The translations under genes and the position numbers were made by a program. A stretch of 64,000 nt of DNA from Alphaproteobacteria bacterium (GTDB lineage: Bacteria > Pseudomonadota > Alphaproteobacteria > Micropepsales > Micropepsaceae), in NCBI GenBank assembly GCA_013389115.1, contig JACADY010000039.1, positions 1-64,000 on the forward strand. Direction: 5' to 3'. The stretch's first letter is position 1. Each line of letters begins with the position of its first letter. Of the stretch, positions 32,409 through 45,618 are shown one piece after another. The notes below the pieces were generated by a model that did not search any database, was not told where the DNA came from, and saw nothing but the letters and a program-made list of their open reading frames with translations.

Positions 32409-34721
32409 ATGACGTCAGACCCTTTTGAGGATCCGCTCGACGAGGCGGCGGCGGCAATGGCCGCGCCAGTCGCGGAACCACGTTACCTGACGAATCTGAA
32501 CGAATCGCAGAAGGAGGCGGTGCTGGCGATCGACGGCCCCGTGCTCGTTCTGGCGGGCGCGGGCACGGGCAAGACCCGCGTCCTCACGACGAGGCTTGCG
32601 CATATCCTCGCCACACGCAGGGCCTGGCCGGGGCAGATCATGGCCGTCACCTTCACGAACAAGGCCGCGCGCGAGATGAAGGAGCGCATCGGCGCGCTCA
32701 TCGGCGGCGTGGTTGAGGGGATGCAATGGCTTGGCACCTTCCATTCCATCGCGGCGAAGATTCTACGCCGTCACGCCGAACTTGTTGGCCTCAAAAGCAA
32801 TTTCACCATTCTCGATGATGACGATCAGCTGCGCATTTTGAAGCAAATCATCGAAGCCGCGAACATCGATGAAAAGCGCTGGCCCGCGCGCGGGCTGCTC
32901 TCGCTCATCGATCGCTGGAAGAATCGCGCCCAACTGCCTGAACAGGTTCCCGCGGGCGAATCCCACGCCTATGCGAACGGCAAGGGCGCCGCGCTCTATG
33001 CGCAGTATCAAGAACGCCTGCGTCAGCTCAACGCCACGGATTTCGGCGATCTCCTGCTGCACAATATCCGCATCTTCAAAGAGCACGAGGAGATCCTAGC
33101 CGATTATCATCGGCGTTTCCTCTACATCCTCGTCGATGAGTATCAGGACACCAACGTTGCCCAGTATCTGTGGCTGCGCCTCCTCGCCTCCGAGCGGCGC
33201 AACATCTGCTGTGTCGGCGATGACGATCAGGCGATCTATGGCTGGCGCGGCGCGGAGGTGGATAACATCTTGCGTTTCGAGCGCGATTTCCCCGGCGCCC
33301 GGGTGATCAGGCTTGAGCTCAATTATCGCTCGACGCCCCATATTCTGGGTGCAGCCTCAGGGCTCATCGCCGCCAATCAGGGCCGCCTTGGCAAGACCTT
33401 GTGGACACCGCTGAACGAAGGCGAAAAGGTCCAGGTCAAGGGTTACTGGGATGGCGAGGAAGAGGCCCGCGCCATCGGCGAGGAGATCGAGGCAGTTCAG
33501 CGCGCAGGCTCCGCCCTGTCGGACATCGCCGTTCTCGTTCGCGCCTCGTTCCAGATGCGCGCCTTTGAAGAGCGCTTCCTCAATCTCGGCCTGCCCTATC
33601 GCGTCGTTGGCGGCCCGCGCTTCTATGAGCGCCAGGAAATCCGCGACGCGCTGGCCTATTTCCGCATTGTCGTGCAACCCGACGACGACCTCGCCTTTGA
33701 GCGCATCGTCAACAGGCCGAAGCGCGGCTTTGGCGAGACCTCGCAGCAGGCGCTGCACAAGACGGCAAGGCGCATGGGTGTGCCGCTCTTGCGCGCCGCG
33801 CGTTATCTCAGCGAAACGGAAGAGCTTCCCGGCAAGGCCCGCAATGCCTTGCAGACCCTCGTTGCCGCCATCGACCGCTGGGCCCAGGCCAAGGATGGCC
33901 TTCCCCACACCGAGCTTGCGGGCATCGTGCTCGAGGAGTCGGGCTATATCGAGATGTGGCAGCTCGACAAGAGCCCCGAGGCGCCCGGCCGCCTCGACAA
34001 TCTGAAGGAACTCGTGCGCTCGATGGAAGAGTTCGAGAACCTGCAAGGCTTCCTTGAGCATGTCGCCCTCGTGATGGATATGGAGCAGCGCGACACCGCC
34101 GACCGCGTGACGCTGATGACGCTGCACGCAGCCAAGGGGCTCGAATTCGGCACCGTCTTTCTGCCCGGCTGGGAAGACGGGCTTTTCCCGCATCAGCGTT
34201 CGCTCGATGAAAACGGCACCGCCGGCCTTGAGGAGGAGCGCCGCCTCGCCTATGTCGGCCTCACCCGCGCCCGCCGCAGCGCGCGCGTCTCCTTCGCCGC
34301 CAACCGGCGCACCTATGGCCAGTGGATGAGTTCGATCCCCTCGCGCTTCATTGCCGAACTGCCAAAGGAGCATATCGAGGTCGCGGAAATGGAAAGCCAT
34401 TACGGCTATGCCGCCGACAGCCACCCGAGTCGCTGGGACAATGCCGCCTTCGGCAGCACCTATTCGAGCCCCGGCTGGCAGCGCGCGCGATCCGCCGTGG
34501 AGCGCGGCATGGTCAAGACCCGCGGACCGCTGATCGAGGGCCATGCGGAGCTGATCGCGACTTCGACGCCGGGCGCCAGCCCCTTCGCGCGCGGCGATCG
34601 CGTGCAGCACGACCGCTTTGGTCGTGGCCGCGTGACCCATGTGGAGGGGAACAAGCTCACCGTCGAATTCGACAGCGGCGGCGAAAAGCGCGTCATCGCG
34701 AACTTCCTCAAGCCCGCATGA
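32409..34721 (+). CDS. pcrA: ATP-dependent DNA helicase, UvrD/PcrA (Rep) family
   Basis: SF1 3'-5' helicase for nucleotide-excision and mismatch repair and for clearing transcription or RecA from DNA. 770 aa. All helicase motifs are visible: Q motif LNESQKEAV, Walker A GAGTGKTR (about residues 49-56), VTFTNKAAREM, DEYQDTN, VGDDDQAIYGWRGA, LELNYRST, VTLMTLHAAKGLEF and VGLTRARR. The C-terminal end (DRVQHDRFGRGRVTHVEG) is the Tudor-like RNA-polymerase-binding domain. Its stop overlaps the prmA start by four bases. Confidence 0.96.
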   Translation: MTSDPFEDPLDEAAAAMAAPVAEPRYLTNLNESQKEAVLAIDGPVLVLAGAGTGKTRVLTTRLAHILATRRAWPGQIMAVTFTNKAAREMKERIGALIGGVVEGMQWLGTFHSIAAKILRRHAELVGLKSNFTILDDDDQLRILKQIIEAANIDEKRWPARGLLSLIDRWKNRAQLPEQVPAGESHAYANGKGAALYAQYQERLRQLNATDFGDLLLHNIRIFKEHEEILADYHRRFLYILVDEYQDTNVAQYLWLRLLASERRNICCVGDDDQAIYGWRGAEVDNILRFERDFPGARVIRLELNYRSTPHILGAASGLIAANQGRLGKTLWTPLNEGEKVQVKGYWDGEEEARAIGEEIEAVQRAGSALSDIAVLVRASFQMRAFEERFLNLGLPYRVVGGPRFYERQEIRDALAYFRIVVQPDDDLAFERIVNRPKRGFGETSQQALHKTARRMGVPLLRAARYLSETEELPGKARNALQTLVAAIDRWAQAKDGLPHTELAGIVLEESGYIEMWQLDKSPEAPGRLDNLKELVRSMEEFENLQGFLEHVALVMDMEQRDTADRVTLMTLHAAKGLEFGTVFLPGWEDGLFPHQRSLDENGTAGLEEERRLAYVGLTRARRSARVSFAANRRTYGQWMSSIPSRFIAELPKEHIEVAEMESHYGYAADSHPSRWDNAAFGSTYSSPGWQRARSAVERGMVKTRGPLIEGHAELIATSTPGASPFARGDRVQHDRFGRGRVTHVEGNKLTVEFDSGGEKRVIANFLKPA

Positions 34722-35569
34722 GCGAAACGTTGTTCACTGCCCGTATCCGAGCAACCCTTGGCGAGGTTGACGGCTTGATGGCGGCCTGGGAGGAACTGGA
34801 GCCCGCGCCCCTCGCGGTCTCCGCCATCGAGGTTGCCGAGGACGATTGGCGCGTGGAGGCGCTCTATCGCGTATCCCCGGACAAGGACGTGCTCGCCCAA
34901 AGCCTGAAGCGCCCTGTCGATGTGAGCGGACTTCAGGATCAGAACTGGGTGAAGAAATCGCTGGACGGCTTGCGGCCCGTGCGCGCGGGGCGCTTTGTCA
35001 TCCATGGCAGCCACGACAAGGACCAGATCCCGCCCAATCTCTGGCGCCTTGAGATCGAGGCGAGCCTCGCCTTCGGCACCGGTCATCACGGCACGACGCG
35101 CGGCTGTCTGCTTGCAATCGACGCGCTCCTGAAGCAGCGGCGCTTCCGCCGCCCCCTTGATGTGGGATGCGGCTCGGGCGTGCTGGGCTTGGCCGTGATA
35201 CGCGCGCGCCACATCCGCGTGCGCGCAACCGACATCGACGGCGTTGCGGCCGCCGTCACCAATGCCAATGCAAAGGCGAACGGTCTTGGCCGCTGGATGC
35301 GCGCGGTGCGCGCCGACGGCTTGGCCCATCAAAGCATACGCGCGCATCGGCCCTACGACCTCATTCTCGCCAATATCCTTGCCCGCCCCTTGATCCGCCT
35401 GTCGGGCGACATTGAAAGGGCGGGCAGGAAAGGCACGGTCGTTGTGCTGGCAGGTTTACTCTCAACCCAGGCGCGCGCCGTCTTTGGCGCCTATCACGCA
35501 AAGGGTCACCGGCTCCTGCGCCGCCTCGTTTTGGGCGAATGGACGATCCTCATCCTTGAGCGGCGCTAA
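34718..35569 (+). CDS. prmA: Ribosomal protein L11 methyltransferase (PrmA-like)
   Basis: SAM-dependent methyltransferase family that trimethylates L11. 283 aa; ATG overlaps the pcrA stop (ATGA). It has the N-terminal substrate domain with EDDWRVEALYR, then ASLAFGTGHHGTTRGCL, the SAM motif LDVGCGSGVLGLAVI (about residues 148-162), TDIDGVAAAVTNANAK and the LILANILARPL loop that replaces the NPPF motif. The catalytic domain is well conserved; the N-terminus is divergent, as often in alphaproteobacteria. Confidence 0.93.
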   Translation: MSETLFTARIRATLGEVDGLMAAWEELEPAPLAVSAIEVAEDDWRVEALYRVSPDKDVLAQSLKRPVDVSGLQDQNWVKKSLDGLRPVRAGRFVIHGSHDKDQIPPNLWRLEIEASLAFGTGHHGTTRGCLLAIDALLKQRRFRRPLDVGCGSGVLGLAVIRARHIRVRATDIDGVAAAVTNANAKANGLGRWMRAVRADGLAHQSIRAHRPYDLILANILARPLIRLSGDIERAGRKGTVVVLAGLLSTQARAVFGAYHAKGHRLLRRLVLGEWTILILERR

Positions 35570-35587
35570 GCCGTGATCGCTTCGCGC

Positions 35588-35770
35588 TTAAGTCTCGCGC
35601 GGAGGACGCAACACCATCAGCGCTGCCTCCACCCGTTTCCAGGTCGCGGCCTCTTCCTCTTTGCCCTGCTGCGCGCAAAGCCGGGCCCTTTGCGCTGCGA
35701 CGAGGACGGCATCCTCTCCCCGCGCATTCTTCAGCCGCAACGCGTATTCGGCGATATCGGTTGTGTGCAT
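35588..35770 (-). CDS. Small conserved protein of unknown function
   Basis: 60 aa from the ATG at 35770, which has an AGGAGGAAA site. The product is a single long amphipathic helix pair (ALRLKNARGEDAVLVAAQRARLCAQQGKEEEAATWKRVEAAL with alternating charge). I recall similar 50-70 aa proteins in alphaproteobacteria but no function. It is convergent with prmA (18-bp gap); 35771-35916 holds the promoters of this gene and pepP. Confidence 0.65.
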   Translation of the reverse strand: MHTTDIAEYALRLKNARGEDAVLVAAQRARLCAQQGKEEEAATWKRVEAALMVLRPPRET

Positions 35771-35916
35771 GGTCGCTTTCCTCCTGGTGGTTTCCCCTTC
35801 AGGCACGGTGCGAGCGTCTATGATGGGGGTCTAGCGGCGGCAAATCAACCCGCGACAGCACTTTGCGCCCGCAAAGCCCATTGCCGCCCTCACCATCCAA
35901 AGCTAGCTTCTCCTGC

Positions 35917-37749
35917 ATGCTAGCACGCCAACGTTTCCAGTCCTTCGATGATCCGGCCGGCGCCTCCGAAGGCGCGGGCCGCCTTGCAACCTTGCGTGCC
36001 GAATTGGCCCGCCGCAACCTTGATGGCTTCATCGTCCCCAGGGCCGATGAGCATCAGGGGGAATATGTGCCGCCGCATGCCGAGCGCCTGCGCTGGCTGA
36101 CAGGGTTCGCAGGGTCTGCGGGCCTTGCCATCGTGCTCACGGACCGCGCCGCGATCTTCGTCGATGGCCGCTACACGCTTCAGGTCCGCGATCAGGTCGA
36201 TGTTTCGGCCTTTGAGCCGCTCCACCTTGTCGAGGAACCGCCGCATGAATGGCTGGCCCGCTGCGCAAAGCCTGGCCACCGCATCGGCTATGATCCCTGG
36301 CTGCATACGCAATCGGGCATCGACTCGCTGAAAGAGGCGGTGGAGCGCGGCGGTGCCGCCCTTGTTCCGTGCACGGATAATCCTCTCGACGCCGTCTGGA
36401 AGGATCAGCCCGCCCCGCCGCTGAGCCCCGTTACCGTCTATGCCGAAGCGCTCGCGGGTGACACCTCCGCGGCAAAGCGCGGCCGCATCGCCGGCGACCT
36501 GGCAAAGGCGAAGGCCGGCGCGGCCGTCATCACTTTGCCCGAATCGATCTGTTGGCTGCTCAATGTCCGTGGCGGCGATGTTCCGCACACCCCTTTTGCG
36601 CTGTCCTTCGCCATTCTGCATGAATCAGGTGAGCTTGAATGGTTCATCGATGAGCGCAAGATTTCCAATGACGTGCGCGCCCACCTGGGTAACGCGGTCG
36701 CTATTCGCCAGCCCGAAGCCTTTGCCGAACGCCTCGCAGGCCTGGGGCCGGGAAAGACGCGCGTGATCGCCGATCCGGCGACGGCGGCATCGGCCGTTTT
36801 CGATATTCTCGCACGATCAGGCGCCACCATCGTGAAGGCGCCCGATCCCTGTCTCCTGCCCAAGGCCTGCAAAAACGAGGCGGAGCTGTCGGGCATCCGC
36901 GCCGCGCATCTGCGGGACGGCGCCGCGCTCACGCGTTTCCTCGCCTGGGTCGCGCATGAGGGGAAGAAGGGCGGCCTCACCGAAATCGAGGCGACGAAGC
37001 GGCTGGAGGATTTCCGCGCCGAGACGGGGCGCCTCAAGGACCTCTCCTTCGATACGATCTCGGGCGCGGGCGCGAACGGCGCCATCGTCCACTATCGTGT
37101 GACGAACAAGACGGACCGGCCGCTGAAACCGGGTGAACTTTTCCTCATCGACTCGGGCGGCCAGTATGAGGACGGCACCACCGATGTGACCCGCACCATC
37201 GCGATCGGCACGCCGAGTGATGAACAGCGCCGCTGCTTCACACTCGTGCTCAAGGGTCATATCGCGCTTGCCATGGCGCGTTTCCCGGAAGGCACGACTG
37301 GCGCCCAACTCGATGCCCTCGCGCGGCTGCCGCTCTGGCAGGCGGGCCTTGATTACGACCACGGCACGGGCCATGGCGTTGGCCATTTCCTCTCCGTGCA
37401 TGAAGGCCCGCAGAACATTTCCAAGCGCGGCCACACCACCCCCTTGAAGACGGGCATGGTCTGCTCGAATGAGCCGGGCTACTACAAGACGGGCGCGTTC
37501 GGCATCCGCATCGAGAACCTCATCGCCGTCAAGCCGCCCGAGGCTATCGCGGGCGGCGAGCGGCCGATGCACAGCTTTGAAACGCTAACCCTTGCCCCTA
37601 TCGACCTCGCGCTCATCGACCTTGCGCTCCTGACGCAGGCAGAGCGCGCATGGCTGAACACCTACCACGCGCGTGTTCGCGAATGCCTGACACCGCATGT
37701 CGACGCCACGACCGCAGCCTGGCTCGAAATCGCAACCGGGCCCCTCTGA
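35917..37749 (+). CDS. pepP: Aminopeptidase P family protein (Xaa-Pro aminopeptidase, M24B)
   Basis: Removes the N-terminal residue of peptides with proline in position 2. 610 aa in three parts, like the large APP1-type enzymes: two creatinase-like N-terminal domains (LRAELARRNLDGFIVPRADEHQGEYVP near the start), then the pita-bread catalytic domain. Metal ligands are present: Asp in LIDSGGQYEDG, Asp in TTDVTRT, His in GTGHGVGHF, Glu in CSNEPGYY and Glu in RIENL. Start set at the ATG 35917. Confidence 0.93.
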   Translation: MLARQRFQSFDDPAGASEGAGRLATLRAELARRNLDGFIVPRADEHQGEYVPPHAERLRWLTGFAGSAGLAIVLTDRAAIFVDGRYTLQVRDQVDVSAFEPLHLVEEPPHEWLARCAKPGHRIGYDPWLHTQSGIDSLKEAVERGGAALVPCTDNPLDAVWKDQPAPPLSPVTVYAEALAGDTSAAKRGRIAGDLAKAKAGAAVITLPESICWLLNVRGGDVPHTPFALSFAILHESGELEWFIDERKISNDVRAHLGNAVAIRQPEAFAERLAGLGPGKTRVIADPATAASAVFDILARSGATIVKAPDPCLLPKACKNEAELSGIRAAHLRDGAALTRFLAWVAHEGKKGGLTEIEATKRLEDFRAETGRLKDLSFDTISGAGANGAIVHYRVTNKTDRPLKPGELFLIDSGGQYEDGTTDVTRTIAIGTPSDEQRRCFTLVLKGHIALAMARFPEGTTGAQLDALARLPLWQAGLDYDHGTGHGVGHFLSVHEGPQNISKRGHTTPLKTGMVCSNEPGYYKTGAFGIRIENLIAVKPPEAIAGGERPMHSFETLTLAPIDLALIDLALLTQAERAWLNTYHARVRECLTPHVDATTAAWLEIATGPL

Positions 37750-37761
37750 AGGACGGACGCA

Positions 37762-38619
37762 ATGACGGCGCCCTTGAATGCTTTCGACCACGCGGTGATC
37801 GCCGTGCGCGACCTGAAGGCGGCCAGCCGCGACTTCGAGCGCATGGGTTTTCGCCTCACGCCTGAAGCGGAGCATGAGGGCATAGGCACTGCCAATCGCT
37901 GCATCATGTTTCCCGGCACCTATATCGAGCTGCTTGGGGTCACCGATCCGCAAAAAGCATCGACGCGTCTCATCGCGGCACTCGCGGATCGCGGCGATGG
38001 CGGCATCGGCCTTGCCTATGCATCGGCGAATGCGGACGCAACCGCCGCCGCGCTCATGGACGCGGGGCTCGCCATCGATGGTCCTGCCGATTTGAGCCGT
38101 CCGCTCGACCTTGATGGTGAGCGCAACGTCGTGCGGTTCCGCAACATCCGATTGCCCGATCTGCCGCCGGCATCGATCGCACAATTCACCTGCCACCATG
38201 TGACGCCCGAGCTCACCCGCGCGCGCCACGAATGGGAGCTGCACGCCAACGGCGCCGACGGGCTTGCCGAAATCGTGCTCTCGGCCGAGGAGCCATCGCA
38301 ACTGCGCGCGCCCTATGCCCGCCTCTTCGGCGAGGCGCGCCTGCGCGAAGCACCACACGGCTTTGTCGTGCGCTTGGAAAACATGGCCATCGCGGTCATG
38401 ACGCCCGTTGGGATCGAGACGCGCCTGACCGTGAAGGGCGCGCGCAATCAGCCCTCGCCGCCGGCGATTGCCGCGCTCTCGATCCGCGTCAAGGAAGTGG
38501 ACGCGGCGGGCGCCATGCTCGATGCCGCGGGCCCTGATCCGATCGAGACGCCCCATGGCCTCATCCTACCCGCCGGCCGGGCCCACGGCCTTGCGCTTGA
38601 GTTCATCTCATCGCATTGA
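37762..38619 (+). CDS. VOC-superfamily protein with glyoxalase-like domain
   Basis: 285 aa. The first half shows the VOC pattern FDHAVIAVRDLKAASRDFERMGFRLTPE and FPGTYIELLGVTD; the second half repeats a related fold (FTCHHVTPELTRARHEWELHANGADGLAEIVL). It fits the Glyoxalase_3-like group of unknown substrate. Twelve bases separate it from pepP, so they are probably co-transcribed. Confidence 0.85.
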   Translation: MTAPLNAFDHAVIAVRDLKAASRDFERMGFRLTPEAEHEGIGTANRCIMFPGTYIELLGVTDPQKASTRLIAALADRGDGGIGLAYASANADATAAALMDAGLAIDGPADLSRPLDLDGERNVVRFRNIRLPDLPPASIAQFTCHHVTPELTRARHEWELHANGADGLAEIVLSAEEPSQLRAPYARLFGEARLREAPHGFVVRLENMAIAVMTPVGIETRLTVKGARNQPSPPAIAALSIRVKEVDAAGAMLDAAGPDPIETPHGLILPAGRAHGLALEFISSH

Positions 38620-38657
38620 ATGAGGGGTCGGCTCTGCCCCTGTTCTTGCGATGCGCA

Positions 38658-38707
38658 AGCCCTCACCCTTCGCGGCTCGAAAGGGCTCGCTCCTCTGGGT
38701 GAGGGCT
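38658..38707. repeat. Palindromic hairpin between VOC gene and ligA
   Basis: AGCCCTCACCC (38658-38668) pairs perfectly with GGGTGAGGGCT (38697-38707). It sits between the convergent VOC and ligA genes and may end either transcript. Confidence 0.7.
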
Positions 38708-38718
38708 GATGGAAAAAG

Positions 38719-38761
38719 CCTCATCCTGAGGCGGCCGCGTTCGCGGCCCTCGAAGGATGAA
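38719..38761. repeat. CCTCA(C/T)CCTGAGG-type palindrome, copy 2
   Basis: CCTCATCCTGAGGCGG, a GCGTTCGC centre, then CCCTCGAAGGATGA. It matches the element at 29274-29318 with compensating changes (C/T in one arm, G/A in the other), so the stem is conserved. It is just past the ligA stop. Confidence 0.75.
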
Positions 38762-38767
38762 GTCCCC

Positions 38768-42537
<3,770 letters not shown>

Positions 42538-42569
42538 GGGCTGTGGCTGTGGCCGCCCCTTGAAAGGTT

Positions 42570-42670
42570 GGAGCAATGTACGAACGAGTGGGTATCGGTT
42601 TTCCGCACGTTGCGACAATACAAAAGATAGCGAGGCGTGACGATACCGATTGAGGGCGAGGCTGCTCTAG
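42570..42670. repeat. Two-hairpin intergenic repeat, copy 3
   Basis: Shares GGAGCAA, GAGTGGGTATCGGTTTTCCG, CGTTGCGACAATACA and the CTCTAG end with copies 1 and 4. The CTAG at its bamD-side edge contains the TAG stop of bamD (42667-42669). Confidence 0.8.
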
Positions 42671-43503
42671 AAAACGGAACTGAACGCCTTGCTGATCCAC
42701 GAGCCTTCGTCCTGCTCCGGTGCCAGGTTCTGGCCTGCGAGCAGCGCATAGGACTCTTCATACCATTCACTGCCCGGGAAATTATAGCCGAGCACGGCCG
42801 CCGAGGTCTGCGCTTCCTTCGTGAGGCCCATCGCTAGATAGCACTCCGTCAGCCGGTGCAGCGCCTCCGGCGTGTGCGTCGTCGTCTGGAAATTCTCAAG
42901 CACGGTGCGGAACCGGTTGATGGCGGCGACGAATTGCTGGCGCTGCATGTAGTAGCGCCCGATCGCCATTTCCTTGCCCGCGAGGTGATCGCGGGTGAGG
43001 TCGATCTTGAGCCGCGCGTCGCGCGCATACTCAGAATCGGGGAAACGCTGAACCACCTCATTGAGCGAGGCGAGCGCAAGCTGCGTCGTGCGCTGGTCGC
43101 GGCCGACATCGGTGATCTGCTCATAAAGCGAGATCGCCTTGAGATAATAGGCATAGGCGACATCCTTGTTTCCGGGATGCAGCACGATGAAGCGCTCGGC
43201 CGAAAGGATCGCCTGATCGTATTTGTTCGCTTGATAGTTGCAGAACGCCGACATCAGCATCGCGCGGCGCGCCCAGCTTGAATAGGGATGCTGGCGCTCG
43301 ACCTCGTCGAACATCTTGGCAGCCTCCGCCCAGTTCTCCCTGTCGAGCTGCTTCACCGCTTCGTTGTAGAGACCCTCGACGGGACGCTCGACGTAAGGCA
43401 GCTCTTTGCTGTCCCCAGCGCAGGCTGTCAGCGCAAAAGCAGAGAGCACGATGGCGGCGGCAAAGAGCGCACGCCAAACCTTGATGACGGCATGACCTGA
43501 CAT
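42667..43503 (-). CDS. bamD: Outer membrane assembly lipoprotein BamD
   Basis: Essential lipoprotein of the BAM complex that inserts beta-barrel proteins. 278 aa from the ATG at 43503: signal peptide ending in the lipobox FALTAC (lipidated Cys near residue 28), then five TPR-like repeats (VEGLYNEAVKQLDRENWAEAAK, SEYARDARLKIDL and so on), and a short C-terminal tail. Its TAG stop is supplied by the edge of repeat copy 3. Confidence 0.95.
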   Translation of the reverse strand: MSGHAVIKVWRALFAAAIVLSAFALTACAGDSKELPYVERPVEGLYNEAVKQLDRENWAEAAKMFDEVERQHPYSSWARRAMLMSAFCNYQANKYDQAILSAERFIVLHPGNKDVAYAYYLKAISLYEQITDVGRDQRTTQLALASLNEVVQRFPDSEYARDARLKIDLTRDHLAGKEMAIGRYYMQRQQFVAAINRFRTVLENFQTTTHTPEALHRLTECYLAMGLTKEAQTSAAVLGYNFPGSEWYEESYALLAGQNLAPEQDEGSWISKAFSSVF

Positions 43504-43623
43504 GAACACGGGTTCACCCTTGTAAGGCGGGGGCGTAAGCTTCGCAGATAAGACAAGCCATGACTGACGCGTCCATGCAAGGGCGTCGTTGATGGGACGT
43601 CTTCCAGAGCCACGTGCGCAAAA

Positions 43624-43732
43624 AGCATGTCCACGCGAAGGCGGGGATGGGTACCGGTTTTCCGCCAAACGTTGCGACAATACAGAAACATAGAGTGGCG
43701 TGCCGACTCTGACTGAAGGCGAGGCCGCTCCA
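43624..43732. repeat. Two-hairpin intergenic repeat, copy 4, in a 412-bp gap
   Basis: Contains GATGGGTACCGGTTTTCCGCC, AAACGTTGCGACAATACA and GAGGCCGCTCCAG, matching copies 1 and 3. The gap 43504-43915 between the divergent bamD and XRE genes otherwise shows no coding sequence; 43733-43915 should hold the XRE promoter, and 43504-43620 that of bamD, though I see no strong box pair. Confidence 0.78.
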
Positions 43733-43915
43733 GTGAAGTCGCGCAGTTATCGCCACAGGAGCCACATTAATAAACCTCAACCTTGTCATGGTTACAGGTC
43801 GAAATTACGCGGGTTCTGATCACGCTTGGTTGTTTTGTGCAGATGCTGCATTGCGCAAAAGGCCGCTCGCGGCTTTAGTGCGGCAAAGCGCATTGAAATC
43901 GGATGAGGGGGATCA

Positions 43916-44428
43916 ATGCGCATTGGTCCCCTGCGTAACGTCATCGAGGAGTTGAGCGTGGACCAATTGACGCAAAAAGGGGCTCGGCTTGCAAAACGTG
44001 TCGATGAGCATGTGGGTGAGCGCATACGCCTGCGCCGCACGATGCTGGGCTTCACGCAGGAGCAGCTCGCCGCCGTCTTGGATATCTCCTACCAGCAAGT
44101 TCAGAAATACGAGACGGGCGCCAACCGCGTGAGTGCGGGACGGCTCTACGAGATCGCGTCCCATCTCGATGTGGAGATGGGCTATTTCTTTGAGGGCCTC
44201 GCGCCGACCGCGCGCAGCGGCCCGCTTCCCCATGGCGGCCGCAATCGCGTGACGATTGAGCTTGTCCGCAACTTTTCAGGCATAGCCGACGGGGACGTGC
44301 GCAATGCCGTCTCGACGCTGGTGAAGGTGCTCGCGAACCCCGGCGAAGCCGAACCGGTTTCAGCGGCGCAGCGTGACCTTGCCGCGCTCGCAGGTGCTGG
44401 CGACGTGCTGCCTGAAAAGGACGAGTAG
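43916..44428 (+). CDS. XRE-family transcriptional regulator
   Basis: 170 aa. An N-terminal HTH domain (GERIRLRRTMLGFTQEQLAAVLDISYQQVQKYETGANRVSAGRLYEIA, about residues 35-85) is followed by a C-terminal region (VTIELVRNFSGIADGDVRNAVSTLVKVLA) of the type seen in rhizobial PraR-like regulators. GAGGGGG precedes the ATG. It converges with lpxC (10-bp gap) and ends in TAG. Targets unknown. Confidence 0.88.
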   Translation: MRIGPLRNVIEELSVDQLTQKGARLAKRVDEHVGERIRLRRTMLGFTQEQLAAVLDISYQQVQKYETGANRVSAGRLYEIASHLDVEMGYFFEGLAPTARSGPLPHGGRNRVTIELVRNFSGIADGDVRNAVSTLVKVLANPGEAEPVSAAQRDLAALAGAGDVLPEKDE

Positions 44429-44438
44429 GTTTAGGGAA

Positions 44439-45374
44439 CTATGCAGGGACGGCGGCAAATGCCGCGATGGGCGCGGGCTCCACGCGGACATCCTGGCGGC
44501 GGATACGCTCGCCCAGCGTGACCACTTCATAGGCCGTGCGATCGGCAAAGACGGCCCGCAAGAGCGCGTTGTTGATCGCATGGCCGCACCGCACGCCGCG
44601 GAAGCGGCCAAGCACGAGCGCGCCGGCAAGGCGCAAATCCCCGATCGCATCGAGCAGCTTGTGCCGCGCGAACTCGTTGTTATAGCGCAGCCCGCCATCA
44701 TTGAGGATATCATCGCCATCGACGACGACGGAGTTGTCGAGCGAACCACCCCGGGCAAGACCTTGTGCGCGCAGGTATTCGACCTCATGCCGGAAGCCGA
44801 AGGTCCGCGCCCGCGAAACCTCTGTCTTGAAGCCAGGCCCCTGCAGATCGAACTGGTAGTGCTGGCGCGCGATGGCGGCAGAAGCGAATTCGATTTCTAC
44901 ATCCACGATCGAGCGCTCGCTCGGGCTGTACTCGGCGAGCTTGTCGCCATCGCGGACCGTGACCTTTTTGAGAATGCGGATCGCCCGGCGCAACCGGTCC
45001 TGCGTCCGCACGCCAGCACATTCGATCAGGAACGCGAACGGTGCCGCGCTGCCATCCATGATGGGAATCTCAGGGCCGTCGAGCTCAACGATCGCATTAT
45101 CGACACCAAGGCCCGCAAAGGCCGACATCAGATGCTCAACCGTATGCACGCTCACGCCATGTGCGTTCGTCAGTGTCGTGCCGAGCCGCGTGTCGCACAC
45201 AAGGTCGAAGCGGGCGGGCACCAGCCCCTTGCGCCGGTCGGCATCCACGCGCTTGAAGACGATCCCCGTCCCCGGCCGGCCCGGCCGCAGGACCATGCGC
45301 ACGGGCTTGCCGGAATGGATTCCGACCCCGGTGCATTCAATGGCATGGCGAAGCGTCGTCTGATGCACGTCCAT
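44439..45374 (-). CDS. lpxC: UDP-3-O-acyl-N-acetylglucosamine deacetylase
   Basis: Zinc amidase, the committed step of lipid A synthesis. 311 aa from the ATG at 45374 (GGGGGGA upstream). It begins QTTLRHAIECTGVGIHSGKPV, has the zinc motif HTVEHLMSA, the catalytic Glu/Asp region, ARTFGF, and HKLLDAIGDLRLAG with the last zinc His and Asp. It is separated from ftsZ by that gene's terminator, so it needs its own promoter in 45375-45540. Stop is TAG. Confidence 0.96.
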   Translation of the reverse strand: MDVHQTTLRHAIECTGVGIHSGKPVRMVLRPGRPGTGIVFKRVDADRRKGLVPARFDLVCDTRLGTTLTNAHGVSVHTVEHLMSAFAGLGVDNAIVELDGPEIPIMDGSAAPFAFLIECAGVRTQDRLRRAIRILKKVTVRDGDKLAEYSPSERSIVDVEIEFASAAIARQHYQFDLQGPGFKTEVSRARTFGFRHEVEYLRAQGLARGGSLDNSVVVDGDDILNDGGLRYNNEFARHKLLDAIGDLRLAGALVLGRFRGVRCGHAINNALLRAVFADRTAYEVVTLGERIRRQDVRVEPAPIAAFAAVPA

Positions 45375-45541
45375 CACGTCAACCAATCCCCCCGAAGACC
45401 CGCCCACTGCCGGAATTCCGCTTGAGCAGGCACCCCATGAAACCAAAGGCCCAGGACCCCCATCCCAGTGTCCGGTTTCTAGCGCGAGCGCCGGACCGTA
45501 CCGAAATAACTCTTTGTTGCCGATTGTTACCCCAGAAAATA

Positions 45542-45587
45542 CCAACAAAAACAAACCCTTCCAGGCCTTAACGGACTGGAAGGGTTT
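45542..45587 (-). terminator. Terminator of ftsZ / dcw cluster
   Basis: Perfect 12-bp stem AAACCCTTCCAG with CTGGAAGGGTTT (45576-45587 and 45553-45564), 11-base loop, followed on the minus strand by GTTTTTGTT. It is 31 bases past the ftsZ stop and ends the cell-division cluster. Confidence 0.93.
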
Positions 45588-45618
45588 CGCGCGTGTTCAC
45601 CTTAACTGCAGTTCACGA

